Shown here piece by piece: positions 18,541-27,761 of a DNA stretch of 28,765 nt (its first letter is position 1; every line of letters begins with the position of its first letter). The position numbers and the translations under genes are program-made. The DNA comes from Hemicentrotus pulcherrimus. Lineage: Eukaryota > Echinodermata > Echinoidea > Camarodonta > Strongylocentrotidae. A model generated the notes under the pieces. It saw nothing but the letters and a program-made list of their open reading frames with translations. It was not told the DNA's origin and ran no database searches. The stretch spans positions 222,069-250,833 of the forward strand of contig BEXV01000152.1 in NCBI GenBank assembly GCA_003118195.1, read 5' to 3'.

Positions 18541-18854
18541 GGGGGCTGTTTCACAAAGATCCTAGGTTGAACTTATCTCTAAGTTGGACTTAAAAATTGT
18601 GGTAAGCCGTTTATCTTTAAAAATATTTTGTAAAAGTTTTTTTAAGAGGCATAAAATGTTGATTCAAATGATTCATAATTTTCTTTCATCAAGGAGATTT
18701 CATGTTCTTGATGTGGAATTTATAAAAAGTCTAAAATACTTGAATTTTCACTTTGAACATATTTTATTTTAAGGCTACAAATTAATGGCTCTCCATAATA
18801 TTTAAGTCCAACTTAGATTTAAGTTCGACTTGGGATCTTTGTGAAACACACCCC
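18541..18854. mobile_element. Foldback MITE with ~54-bp terminal inverted repeats
   Basis: The left end reads GGGGGCTGTTTCACAAAGAT then CCTAGGTTGAAC and AAGTTGGACTTAAA (to about 18594). The right end, reverse-complemented from 18854, reads GGGGTGTGTTTCACAAAGAT then CCCAAGTCGAAC and AAGTTGGACTTAAA. The arms match along about 54 bp with a handful of substitutions, enclosing about 200 bp of AT-rich sequence with no transposase. The termini G(n)CTGTTTCACAAAG resemble a MITE type that I recall as common in marine invertebrate genomes. No clear target-site duplication is visible. Confidence 0.8.
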
Positions 18855-19444
18855 AGTTGAACTTGAAAGGTAGAACCAGTGCTACTCAGGTGCTCCTTTG
18901 CTAGTTGGCTTTCATATCAAGATGGTAGAAATGTATCAGTCTTTTCCTCAAAATTCAACTTTCTCATACGTTAACAAGATGTATGAGCACTGAGCAAGTA
19001 CTGAAGAAGAAGGAGAAAAACATAGTGATATATATACATCACAGATAAAGTTGTGATTTGAATTCAGTCAGTGTAATTTCATCTAAATATAAGAACATTA
19101 AAAATGCAATCAGTGAATGCAAATTTTCCGTAATCCCATTTCTTAACATGTTGCTTATAATGCAGATGAGCCTCTATGTATTGAGTTTTTCTGTTAATTT
19201 GTATGGCTTGTAAAGATCACTTGTCCATATTGATGACTGTGCACCCAATATGTTTTTAGTGTTGCATCCAAATTCTGCTTATCCTTGCTACTAACGTTAA
19301 GTGATGAATGTATTTTGCTTCCATGTCCATTCAGTGTCATGATCGCATTCAGGTTTAATTGAAATGGTTGTAGGAATGATCTGTATGGTACAAAATAGTG
19401 TTTTGAGAGTACCTAATTGTACAGTCCCTCATCATTTAATCACA

Positions 19445-19454
19445 TGTAAATAAA
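19445..19454 (+). promoter_or_regulatory. Candidate poly(A) signal overlapping a Pumilio-type motif
   Basis: TGTAAATA (19445-19452), a match to the PUF-protein recognition element UGUANAUA, overlaps AATAAA (19449-19454). Both would be in the Hook mRNA if the 3' UTR reaches here. This is motif matching only. Confidence 0.4.
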
Positions 19455-19611
19455 ATTTGACCCTTGCATAGAGAGGAAACAAACTCTATTCTGTTTTTAA
19501 TACTACCCTCAGAACAACATTGGCAGGGAAACTGGTAAAGCTTTAACACATAGTGAATTATTAGAAAAATTATCTATGTGTATACTTCATATACATCATT
19601 TATGTTCATTG

Positions 19612-19617
19612 AATAAA
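19612..19617 (+). promoter_or_regulatory. Alternative poly(A) signal AATAAA
   Basis: A second AATAAA, 163 bases beyond the first, followed by TGAGCCTTTT. It is a candidate distal polyadenylation signal for Hook; usage is unknown. Confidence 0.3.
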
Positions 19618-20005
19618 TGAGCCTTTTAACAAAATTCACTAAAAACGTTTTTAAGCTCGTATTCTCTTGTATGGTACCTCATAATGACCAAAGTGCCATC
19701 ACTACAGTCATGTCTACAGCATTGTCATTAAAATTTACTCTCAATTTAGAAAGTGAATTTATCCCACCTATTATTATACATTATATTAAAATGATGAAGC
19801 GGATATTGATCAAATGATTGGTTGAGAGCGTACACGTGACCAGGCATTTAATTTGCCTAACATGTAATTTTACAAATGACCTGTCATTAGTAAGAACTCA
19901 TGACCTGTAATTAGTAACATCATGTTATAAAACATCATTTTTAAAAACAAATATAACATCATTTTATAAAAGAATAATCTAAATTAAAATACACATCATT
20001 TTGTT

Positions 20006-20129
20006 AGGGCATTAGTAACATTACCCACACTCAGTACCTTCGAAACAGTCCAAACACCTTTGGCTACCGCCTCGGGCGCATTGGACTGTTCCAAAGATCC
20101 CTTGTGTGGGTAATTCTTACTAATGCCCT
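20006..20129. repeat. Long near-palindromic hairpin (probable foldback element)
   Basis: AGGGCATTAGTAACATTACC(CACAC) at 20006-20030 pairs with GTGTGGGTAATTCTTACTAA(TGCCCT) at 20104-20129. An inner pair AACAGTCCAA (20044-20053) with TTGGACTGTT (20081-20090) continues the stem around a GC-rich loop containing CTACCGCCTCGGGCGC. Most of the 124 bases could fold into one hairpin. No coding sequence. Confidence 0.8.
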
Positions 20130-22824
20130 CACTACTGTGTATTATATGTATACCAATGTACATCTCAGTGCTCAGATTCACTTGAAGGTTGTACTGATGA
20201 TAATTTAAAAGGTTTGTAATGCCTCAAAAGTATTGTATTGCTGTGCTGTTTGGTTATGTTTCCTTAAAAAGTGCCTATGTGCCAGAACTCTCAAATGCAT
20301 AAATTGTGTATGTTAATGTAAAGTTGCCCATAATTTGAACAAAAGAATATGATGGTTTGTACAAAACATTTTTATTGAAATTGCAGTGGGTATTGAGAAT
20401 ACAGGTGTTTGTGCTTTTAATACCACCTTTGCAGAAACGTCACATAAACGATGATGTTTTAGTTTTGAAGTTTTAGTTTCTGCAGTTGTTTGATGATATT
20501 GCACAGAGGTATTCTTTTAATCACATACATGATTTGAATTGCAAAACCATAATAACACTATGAATGAGAATCCTGAATATGCTGCAAAAACTTTTAATTC
20601 TGAATAAGCTCTACACAATATGTGCATGTATCTTACATGAGTTGTTACTTAATGTTTGGTTTACAGTCAAAGGTGCATTTTTGTTCTGCACTCAGGCAGA
20701 GATGTACATGTAGTTGCAGTACTGTATCCTTTATGCTTAAATCGTCTGTTGGGAGCTAGAAAAGCATTAAATCTGTGTCAAAATGTTACCACATGATGTC
20801 CCTCTCATAGTAAGCCAACAAAATGTTATATATATCAGAAAGAAAGAAAAAGACTTTGGATAGCGATAACAATATCTTATAATTCCTAATCATTGTTGAG
20901 AACAAATATTAACTTTGACCATTATACACCATACACCATTTAATTAAGATTTCAGTCTTTGCACATGAATTAAAAAGGGAAGGATTTACTATTTTGATAA
21001 ATGCATGTAAAACATAAATTGTATTGCAATTCAATTGTTCATACTTAATTGATCTTTTTCTTCTTTTTGTAATAATTTTTTGAAAATGATAACTTGATAA
21101 TTAAATATTTATGGATTTTTTTTCTTTTTCTTCACATGTATTATATTGAATTCTAACTATTTATATCCCTCCAAACTTCCAACTGGCATCATTGGATAAA
21201 ATCATATTCCATTTCCATTTTTTTCAAAATTAAAAATCAGTCTCTCTCCCATATGGCTCTTTTAAAATCGCTTATAATACCATTCCTTTAGTGTAAAAAA
21301 TACCTATTTTCAATTTTTGAGTCTCTATATTTGTAAGCAAATTAGTATTAAGTATGGTATTTCACAAAAGTACAATTTTTTTCAGATTAGTGAATTTAGC
21401 AGAATTTTTGTCAGTGTGATTCAGATACTGTTAATGTGTTTATGATTGCTTGTAGCTTGTAAATACATGTACTTGTAGGTAAGAAACAGAAATGTCTACT
21501 AATTTTTTAAATCTAATTTTTATAGATATTTATGCATAATTTATAGAATCTTTACGGAGTAGTATTCCTAAATCATAAGAGGAGACTTACCTGTACATGT
21601 AGATGAAAAGAAAATTCATAATGGTGCTCGTTGAAATGTATTGTAAATAAGTGTACCAAAGTGTCACAAGCTATCTTGCTAACCTACTTGTATAGAAATG
21701 TGATTTAGCTTTTATCCTATTGTATTGATTTCTTTTAATGTTAGTCAAAAGAAGTTTTATAACGTGAAACTTAGCAAAGCTGCTGTTCTAAGGCTTGTTA
21801 AGATATGACCCTAGAAATGCATGGGACTAGTATAATGGTTGTTTAAGCAAGGGATGTACCTTTTAATGTGGTGTATATGATTATTTATTGAAAACCAGGA
21901 AGGAAAACTGGAAATTATCAAATGAGAATTTACACGGCAGATGGAGTGTATCTACTAATTTTCTCCTGTCCTTATCTTTTAATACACTCATGATTTGTCC
22001 TCATGTTTAATCTGGTTTATCTGGATTCATAATGTACCTGATTCAAAAATATTCTCATTTATACTTTCTGTAAACATAACTTTTAAGACAAAGCACTGGA
22101 ATGACTAACTTAATTTCTTAAAGTGTTTCTTGGAAAGGTTATAATGTAAGCTATGTTTTGTAAATGCTACACCCTCACATGCTTATTATTTTTTGCCTAT
22201 CTGCAAACGAGTGTATTAAGTGTAGATTACATCATTGTAGCAAGTTTCTTGTGCACATGCTAAAATGTTTACTAAGATGTAATTCTGACCTACAACAGTA
22301 TTAAAAACTGTACAGATGTAAATAATCACTCCAAATGTCTGAATGCCAGAGATTTAGATAGATTACTTTTGGGATTTTAAATAGGCATGCTGAAGGCAGG
22401 AGTGTTTTGTTTTATTTCAAATTAGGTAGGCAGCTCATAGCAATTGATTCACTTCTTAATTCTAATATTTTGTGATTTTAGCCTTTTTAAGCAATGCAAC
22501 CTCAATTGTCTTAATCCATGTTTTGATGATATATTTTAACAAATAGTGTAAAGAGAGTTTTATGCAGTAAGTGGTTACCTCGGATGCCTTCAACACAAGT
22601 CCTCCTTGTTTAAATCTATATTCAGTGACCTATGCTCCAGTTTGATTGGGAATTACTAAAAAAGGGACCCAAATTTATACAGTTATGCAGGCGGGTTGGG
22701 TCTTTAAAATAATGGTTGCCTCAGAGATATGTTCTGTTTTCTCTGAAATGGCATTGGTTAAAGGATCATTGCTACCCTGATTTTATTTACAACTGTATTG
22801 TGGTCTAGGCTCACATATTATTAT

Positions 22825-22878
22825 CTGTTTGGAGTCAGAAGGGAGTACATGAGTTAATGCTCTTCTGGCTATAAACAG
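22825..22878. repeat. Hairpin-forming dispersed repeat, copy 3
   Basis: CTGTTTGGAGTCAGAAGGGA (22825-22844) pairs with CTCTTCTGGCTATAAACAG (22860-22878). The core AGTCAGAAGGG / CTTCTGGCT matches the core of the copies at 9098 and 11197. Confidence 0.6.
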
Positions 22879-23363
22879 ACAATATCTAAACTTAAAGGAG
22901 ACATTTGTAAGAGAAATTAACAAAGTGAGGGAAACTACTAGAATGGTGTACATTGTAATGATAACATCTGAATGGCGGGAGATAATTCTTACAATTCTCA
23001 TTCAATTCTAATTAAACTGTTCTATCTATACAGATAATTCAACTTTTATCTATACAATTAATCAAACTGTACATTAGCATTATATCTGTACATATATATA
23101 CATTACACTGTAACAATAATATGGACATGTACCGATAACGTGTACAATACAAATATTTTATACAATAACGCAATGTCTGTGTCTTCATTTCGTGTGAATT
23201 TACTGAATGTATGATTGTGGCTTTGTACAACACATGCTCCCCAATAGTTGCTCTGGAGTCAATTTCTTACACTGTCAACATTACTGACTTTAGCCCTAGA
23301 CCCAGCTCTATGCCTAAATTTAATCTAAACCAAACATAATCTAGAACTCACCAAATCCCGTTC

Positions 23364-24115
23364 ATGCATGGCCCTACATGTTATCAGTGTCTGTGATATG
23401 GTGAAATAATGAAGCCCTAACAAAATTACGCTTCAAAAAAATAAAAATTCTTTGAGTGGCAGGTTTTTACCATACTCATTTTTCCCAATAGACTGTAATG
23501 TTATAAAAACCATTGGTAAAATTTCTAATTCCAATCATGAATATCTTGATAATCGGACACTGGCGATTGTGTGCATAGTGTGTGCATGCAGGCACTGGCC
23601 GGGGTAATAGTATATCTGTAAAGCGCTTAGAGACATTGTATAAATGCCTCACTGTCCTACTTGAAGCTACTTGCTCCCTCTATCTAGAAAACTTCCCCAA
23701 TCGGTGCCTGTTGGTCCCCCATGATCTTCTATATCTTATGTTATTTGAGAGCTGAGTTGATGAGATAGCCACCTGTCAGTGACCTCGCTGTGTGGTCTAA
23801 TCCCTCCTAGCCGCACTAGTGTTGATAAGCTTTAAGCGCTATATGAAAGCAGAATATTATTATTATATAATCGGTTTGTAAAAGTCATGGGATTTCTGAC
23901 TGACCTATAGGTTTATAATTATGATTGCAGCATGAGCTAAATCCAGGATTTTTTTAATCTGAGGCAAAGATACCCAATCCCTTTAAAGAAATAAAAAGTC
24001 CTTGAAGAATGTTGCCGAGCAAATGTTGAATCAGCATGAAGAGACAAAATGTTTGCCATAGTAATCAAAATTTTTATCTCAAGCTTCTAACACGATTTTT
24101 CTCAATTTCTCTCTC

Positions 24116-24161
<46 letters not shown>

Positions 24162-24231
24162 CTCTTTCTCTCTCTCTCTATCCTTCCCTCCCTCCATCCA
24201 TGAACCTACTATAGTACGTAGTAGGTCCATA
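23364..24231. repeat. Tandem duplication, copy A (~868 bp)
   Basis: It starts ATGCATGGCCCTACATGTTA and ends GTACGTAGTAGGTCCATA. The whole stretch aligns with 24807-25647 with few mismatches and some length change in a TC microsatellite. Internal landmarks are GGCAGGTTTTTACCATACTC, CTGTAAAGCGCTTAGAGAC, AAGCTTTAAGCGCTATATG followed by a (TTA)n-like tail, then the TC tract. The AAGCGCT boxes plus ATTATTATTAT tail resemble the 3' end of SINE/LINE families common in deuterostomes. The first and last 10 bases (ATGGCCCTAC and GTAGGTCCAT) are inverted repeats with one mismatch. Confidence 0.85.
24109..24180. repeat. (TC)n microsatellite
   Basis: A long CT/TC dinucleotide tract with a few interruptions. 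It is much shorter and C-rich in copy B (25555-25595), so this is the main length difference between the two duplicates. Confidence 0.9.
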
Positions 24232-24245
24232 NAGGCATTTTTTAA

Positions 24246-24775
24246 AGGTACTATGTCCCTTTTGCAGCCAACCTCAAATGCTGTAGAACTTTGCAGGAAT
24301 TATGAATATGTCATGTATGTCCTGTCTGTGAAATTTAAACGTTAGCAGTGTCCTCATATTCAAATTATGCATGTAAACCGATTTACTTGCTAGACTTCAC
24401 TGTCAGACACTATTGAGTGACTCACTGGCTTTTTTTCTTCTTTGGTAATAACATACATGAAAAGAGTTGTGAAGGGTACATGAGCATTTGTCTACATCAA
24501 TTACCCACTTCTTGAGATGGCCAAGATTAAACTGATTGAATCTTTACGGAGATAAAACGTATGACAATTCGGTACAATTGTCTGAAAATCAAGACTATTA
24601 CTTTTGGGCTCTATAGCCCTAAAGTCGATTTGACAACTAAGGGTCGTTATTTTCCCACTTGAAGACATTTTCAAGCCCCACCTTTTTTAGGGAAGTTCTA
24701 AATTAGTATTATCTTTAAAATGCAGTTGGAATTTAACTTTTTCATTTTTTGGCCTGCAAATGGGACATAATACCT
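24246..24775. mobile_element. 530-bp MITE with TTAA target-site duplication
   Basis: The left terminus AGGTACTATGTCCCTTTTGC (from 24246) and the reverse-complemented right terminus AGGTATTATGTCCCATTTGC (from 24775) match at 18 of 20 positions and continue AG-C. Each end is flanked by TTAA (24242-24245 and 24776-24779), the hallmark target duplication of piggyBac-type elements, although the termini do not start with the CCC usual there. There is no transposase frame. It lies exactly in the junction between the two copies of the tandem duplication. Confidence 0.8.
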
Positions 24776-24806
24776 TTAACAATGTTTCCAGTTGTACAAA
24801 TCTGAG

Positions 24807-25647
24807 ATGCATGGCCCTACATGTTATCAGTGTCTGTGATATGGTGTAATATTGAAGCCCTAACAAAATTACGCTTCAAAAAAATAAAAAATCTTTGAGT
24901 GGCAGGTTTTTACCATACTCATTTTTCCCAATAGACTGTAATGTTATAAAAACCATTGGTAACATTTCTAATTCCAATCATGAATATCTTGATAATCGGA
25001 CACTAGGCGATTGTGTGCACAGTGTGTGCATGCAAGCACTGGCCGGGATAATAGTATATCTGTAAAGCGCTTAGAGACATTGTATTAATGCCCCACTGTC
25101 CTACTTGTAGCTACTTGCTCCCTCTATCTAGAAAACTTCCCCTATCGGTGCCTGTTGGTCCACCATGATCCTCTATTTCTTATGTTATTTGAGAGCTGAG
25201 TTGATGAGATAGCCACCTGTCAGTGACCTCGCTGTGTGGTCCAATCCTTCCTAGCCACACTAGTTGATAAGCTTTAAGCGCTATAGGAAAGAAGAATATT
25301 ATTATTATATAATCGGTTTGTAAAAGTCATGGGATTTCTGACTGACCTACAGGTTTATAGTTATGATTGCAGCATGAGCTAAATCCAGGATTTTTAGAAT
25401 CTGAGGCAAAGATACCCAATCCCTTTAAAGATATAAACAAGTCCTGGAAAAATGCTTTAGAGCAAATGTTGAATCAGCATGAAGAGACAAAATGTTTGCC
25501 ATAGTAATCAAAATTTTTATCTCAAGCTTCTAACACGATTTTTCTCAATTTTTTCCTCTCTCCTTCCCCCCCCCTCTCTCTCTCTCCATCTCTCTAACCT
25601 TCCCTCCCTCCATCCATGAACCTACTATAGTACGTAGTAGGTCCATA
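24807..25647. repeat. Tandem duplication, copy B (~841 bp)
   Basis: It repeats copy A (23364-24231) from ATGCATGGCCCTACATGTTA to GTACGTAGTAGGTCCATA in the same orientation, 1443 bp downstream. Differences seen by eye are scattered substitutions (for example GGTGAAATAATG against GGTGTAATATTG), small indels and a shortened pyrimidine tract. Both copies end with the same 31-base imperfect hairpin (11 of 12 arm bases pair). Confidence 0.85.
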
Positions 25648-25849
25648 CTCCCTCTCTCTGTCTCCTCTGCCCTTTTTATACTTCCTTTTTGCTTCATTCT
25701 CCTTCTACTTTCTTCTTTGTTTGTTTGTTTATATATTTATTTATTTTGTTTTTATCACTTCATGTATTTGCTGAAAATGGCCGTAGTAAAATACACAAAG
25801 GTAACTGAAAGATAACACGGAGCCCACGACGTGAGGTCCGAGGAATGCA

Positions 25850-25862
25850 GAAAGTTCCAGAA
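25850..25862. promoter_or_regulatory. Heat-shock-element-like triplet
   Basis: GAAAGTTCCAGAA fits three alternating nGAAn units (GAA, TTC, GAA) at 5-bp spacing, the HSF1 binding pattern. It lies about 0.9 kb upstream of the TATA box at 26771. Function is inferred from motif only. Confidence 0.35.
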
Positions 25863-25975
25863 TAGACTGGTTCCTGTTTTCGGTAATAAGTCTGAGTTTT
25901 GCTTATTTCATCATTAATAGTCAAAATAATAATTTGGCGTCTAAAATGGAAGTGATATTATATCCTTGATATCTA

Positions 25976-25993
25976 AAAAAAAAAAAAAAAAAA
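25976..25993. repeat. Poly-A tract
   Basis: An uninterrupted A run of about 18 bases. It could be a retroposon tail, but no element body is visible next to it. Confidence 0.7.
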
Positions 25994-26683
25994 TCGGATT
26001 TTAATTCCCCTGTCAATGCAATTCATTCAAAGTTTGCTCCAAAACATTGTGTAGGCCTAGCATCAAATACCTTCGATGTTGATGTTTTTTTTTTTGTTGT
26101 TTTATTTATTTTTGTTAAAGTCATGTTTTTTTGTTTATTAATTCATATATCTATCTATCCATCTATCTTTTGATTTTTTTTTGTTTTGTGTATTAATTTC
26201 TTTTCTGGTGGTCGATTAATCTGCATTGAGCTAAATAGGATTGGATTTTTAAAACTTGGTACTCGAAAACTCTTCTCTACAAAACAGTTCTAGCCCATTT
26301 TGTATGCCGTTGTGTTGCACTATGTTGCAATTTTCTTGTTCGATTATCAATGTTTCTCTTTTTACTTGACAAAATAACTGTGTATCTATGTACTTGCAAT
26401 GGAATGCAGTATTTTCCTTGTAGAGTAATTTCATCGGGTTCTTATACTTTGTAGAAGTGACGTACGTGTTAGATGTGTTTTAGTCGTTTGATCAAAAAAG
26501 ATGTTTGATGATTTGTTTTTGTACATGGTTAATGTAATTTTAATTATCCTACTGAAACTTGCCTTTATAATTAACTCAACTACACATATAGAACAAAACA
26601 TCTCTGTGTTTTACGTGGGTTGTAAGCTAGAATTCTAGCAGAACATTATTAATTAAGTGACTGAATAAAGTCTACACCATGAC

Positions 26684-26700
26684 TACGTCAGGGAATCCCC
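26684..26700 (+). promoter_or_regulatory. CRE-like site abutting a perfect kappaB site
   Basis: TACGTCA (26684-26690) is directly followed by GGGAATCCCC (26691-26700), which fits the NF-kappaB consensus GGGRNYYYCC exactly. The pair lies about 70 bp upstream of the TATA box, a usual position for proximal promoter sites. This is motif evidence only; no binding data. Confidence 0.5.
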
Positions 26701-26752
26701 CGGTAATTTACGGCGCGTCGTACTGGTAAAAAGTTTTGTTACGTAGGTCTTA

Positions 26753-26768
26753 GTGTGTGCGCGCGCAT
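26753..26768. repeat. 16-bp alternating purine/pyrimidine run (Z-DNA prone)
   Basis: GTGTGTGCGCGCGCAT is strictly alternating. Such runs adopt Z-DNA under negative supercoiling and occur near some transcription starts. It ends two bases before the TATA box. Confidence 0.6.
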
Positions 26769-26770
26769 CC

Positions 26771-26778
26771 TATATAAA
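26771..26778 (+). promoter_or_regulatory. TATA box of the second gene
   Basis: TATATAAA in a locally GC-richer context, after an upstream kappaB/CRE-like cluster. Transcription would be expected about 25-35 bases downstream, near 26800-26810. Confidence 0.6.
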
Positions 26779-26802
26779 CAAAACTTCTCGCGCATAATTA
26801 TA

Positions 26803-26947
26803 CTAGGGCTTGTGTATACCGTACACTGAATGGGGCTCTAAAAAGATTAAGAGGCAATTGCTTTAAACTTTCGGATTTTATCTTGCAATTGAAGAAAGAA
26901 CAACATTGCAAAGTAAACCTTGACAAGCAACAATCCAGAAAAATGTG
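26803..26947 (+). other. Predicted first exon of the second gene (mostly 5' UTR)
   Basis: The start is placed about 30 bases after the TATA box. The end is a strong donor, ATGTG|GTGAGT (GT at 26948). An ATG at 26943-26945 with A at -3 sits five bases before the splice site. If used, it would read into exon 2 in a frame that ends at a TGA (27736-27738) after 64 codons, so it may be an upstream ORF rather than the main start. Confidence 0.45.
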
Positions 26948-27548
26948 GTGAGTTGTCTGAAGAGTTTCATTTCATTTTTTTTTTACCGCATTTATTGGCA
27001 TAGACCCTAGTTGTGAGTGAGTTAGAATGATGAATTTTCTTTACTTTTTATGTATTTTGATGTGCTACTGTAGTAATCAGGTTGCATCAAAGATGCGAGA
27101 AAGCAAATCTGAGAATATAATAATAATATTGATTTTGATGAATGCGATAAAGCAAGTGATTTTGATTGTATAGATTTGGCTTTAATCGGATGAGTATTAA
27201 AAAAATGATTTCGAAATACAGAATACGAAGTGAGGGAAAGGATGACAAACAAACAGAAAATGGGAAAGGAAGAGTGAGTGTGAAAAGCATAATGGATTCG
27301 AGCTGCCTATTTTAAATCGAATGAATATAAAATGAAGGGAAAATTTGAAAATCATTTGCATTCCCCCCTTTTTTTAATTTAAAGAAGCTCATTCTCATTC
27401 TAGCAAAAGGCACATAATCATGCTCGTATATTTATTTCTCATAGGCGTAACAAACTTAATTAACAAAGGGGAAAGAAAGCAAATACTTTCATAATTTGAA
27501 TAAACCAAACGAATATTAGTCATTTTATCTTTCTATTGTTTCAAACAG
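26948..27548 (+). other. First intron of the second gene
   Basis: A 601-bp AT-rich intron from GTGAGT to TTGTTTCAAACAG. The minus-strand open frames at 27022-27290 are low-complexity AT-rich shadows. Confidence 0.5.
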
Positions 27549-27761
27549 CCGACCGCAATTATGGGTTTTGGACCACGAGTACCGGGTCCCCGATGCCCAG
27601 TGGAGACGCCAGAACAAACCCGTAAGCGTCGGGCTGCTAGAGTTGCCAGGCAGCGTAGAGCAGGTCAGAGCGGTGAAGGCACACATAGGCCTTCTCCCCC
27701 GACCCCGGGCGCCACCAGCGGACAAGGACCTCAGTTGAGGCCTAGACCACCACAGACAAAG
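27549..27761 (+). CDS. Predicted second exon, N-terminus of an unidentified Arg/Pro-rich protein
   Basis: The exon is bounded by the acceptor TTGTTTCAAACAG and the donor AAAG|GTAGGC, and is clearly GC-richer than its surroundings. From the ATG at 27561 (A at -3, G at +4) it is open for 67 codons to the donor, leaving in phase 0: MGFGPRVPGPRCPVETPEQ, then RKRRAARVARQRR, then a Pro/Gly/Ser-rich stretch ending RPRPPQTK. I do not recognise the protein. The basic cluster could be a nuclear localisation signal or nucleic-acid contact; it lacks the Asn of a bZIP basic region. The gene would continue beyond 28765. The competing frame from 26943 also runs most of the exon (to 27738). Confidence 0.5.

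Larger units (their letters stand above)
17838..19454 (+). other. Hook: Hook 3' untranslated region (extent inferred)
   Basis: This is AT-rich sequence directly after the stop codon with no competing gene. The end is set at the first well-placed AATAAA (19449-19454). A further AATAAA at 19612-19617 could extend it. A foldback MITE lies inside it at 18541-18854. No transcript evidence is available, so the boundary is a guess. Confidence 0.4.
19618..23363. other. Intergenic sequence without recognisable genes
   Basis: About 3.7 kb of AT-rich DNA between the Hook 3' end and the tandem duplication. Open frames on either strand are short and without motifs. It holds the hairpin at 20006-20129, GACCTGT(C/A)ATTAGTAA direct repeats at about 19879-19917, a hairpin-family copy at 22825-22878 and several ACATGTA palindromes (near 20704, 21594). 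Confidence 0.6.
25648..26683. other. Upstream flank of the second gene, AT-rich
   Basis: No coding sequence is supported. It contains pyrimidine-rich simple sequence (25648-25720), a heat-shock-element-like triplet (25850-25862), an A run (25976-25993), T-rich sequence and an ATCT tetranucleotide run (26147-26168). Confidence 0.6.

Noticed and set aside
23364..25647. Helitron interpretation of the duplicated unit with its terminal hairpin
   Set aside because: There is no TC start and no CTRR end placed after the hairpin; the ends look instead like short inverted repeats.
27612..27660. bZIP basic region in RKRRAARVARQRR
   Set aside because: The invariant Asn three residues before the AA pair is Lys here, and no leucine zipper follows.
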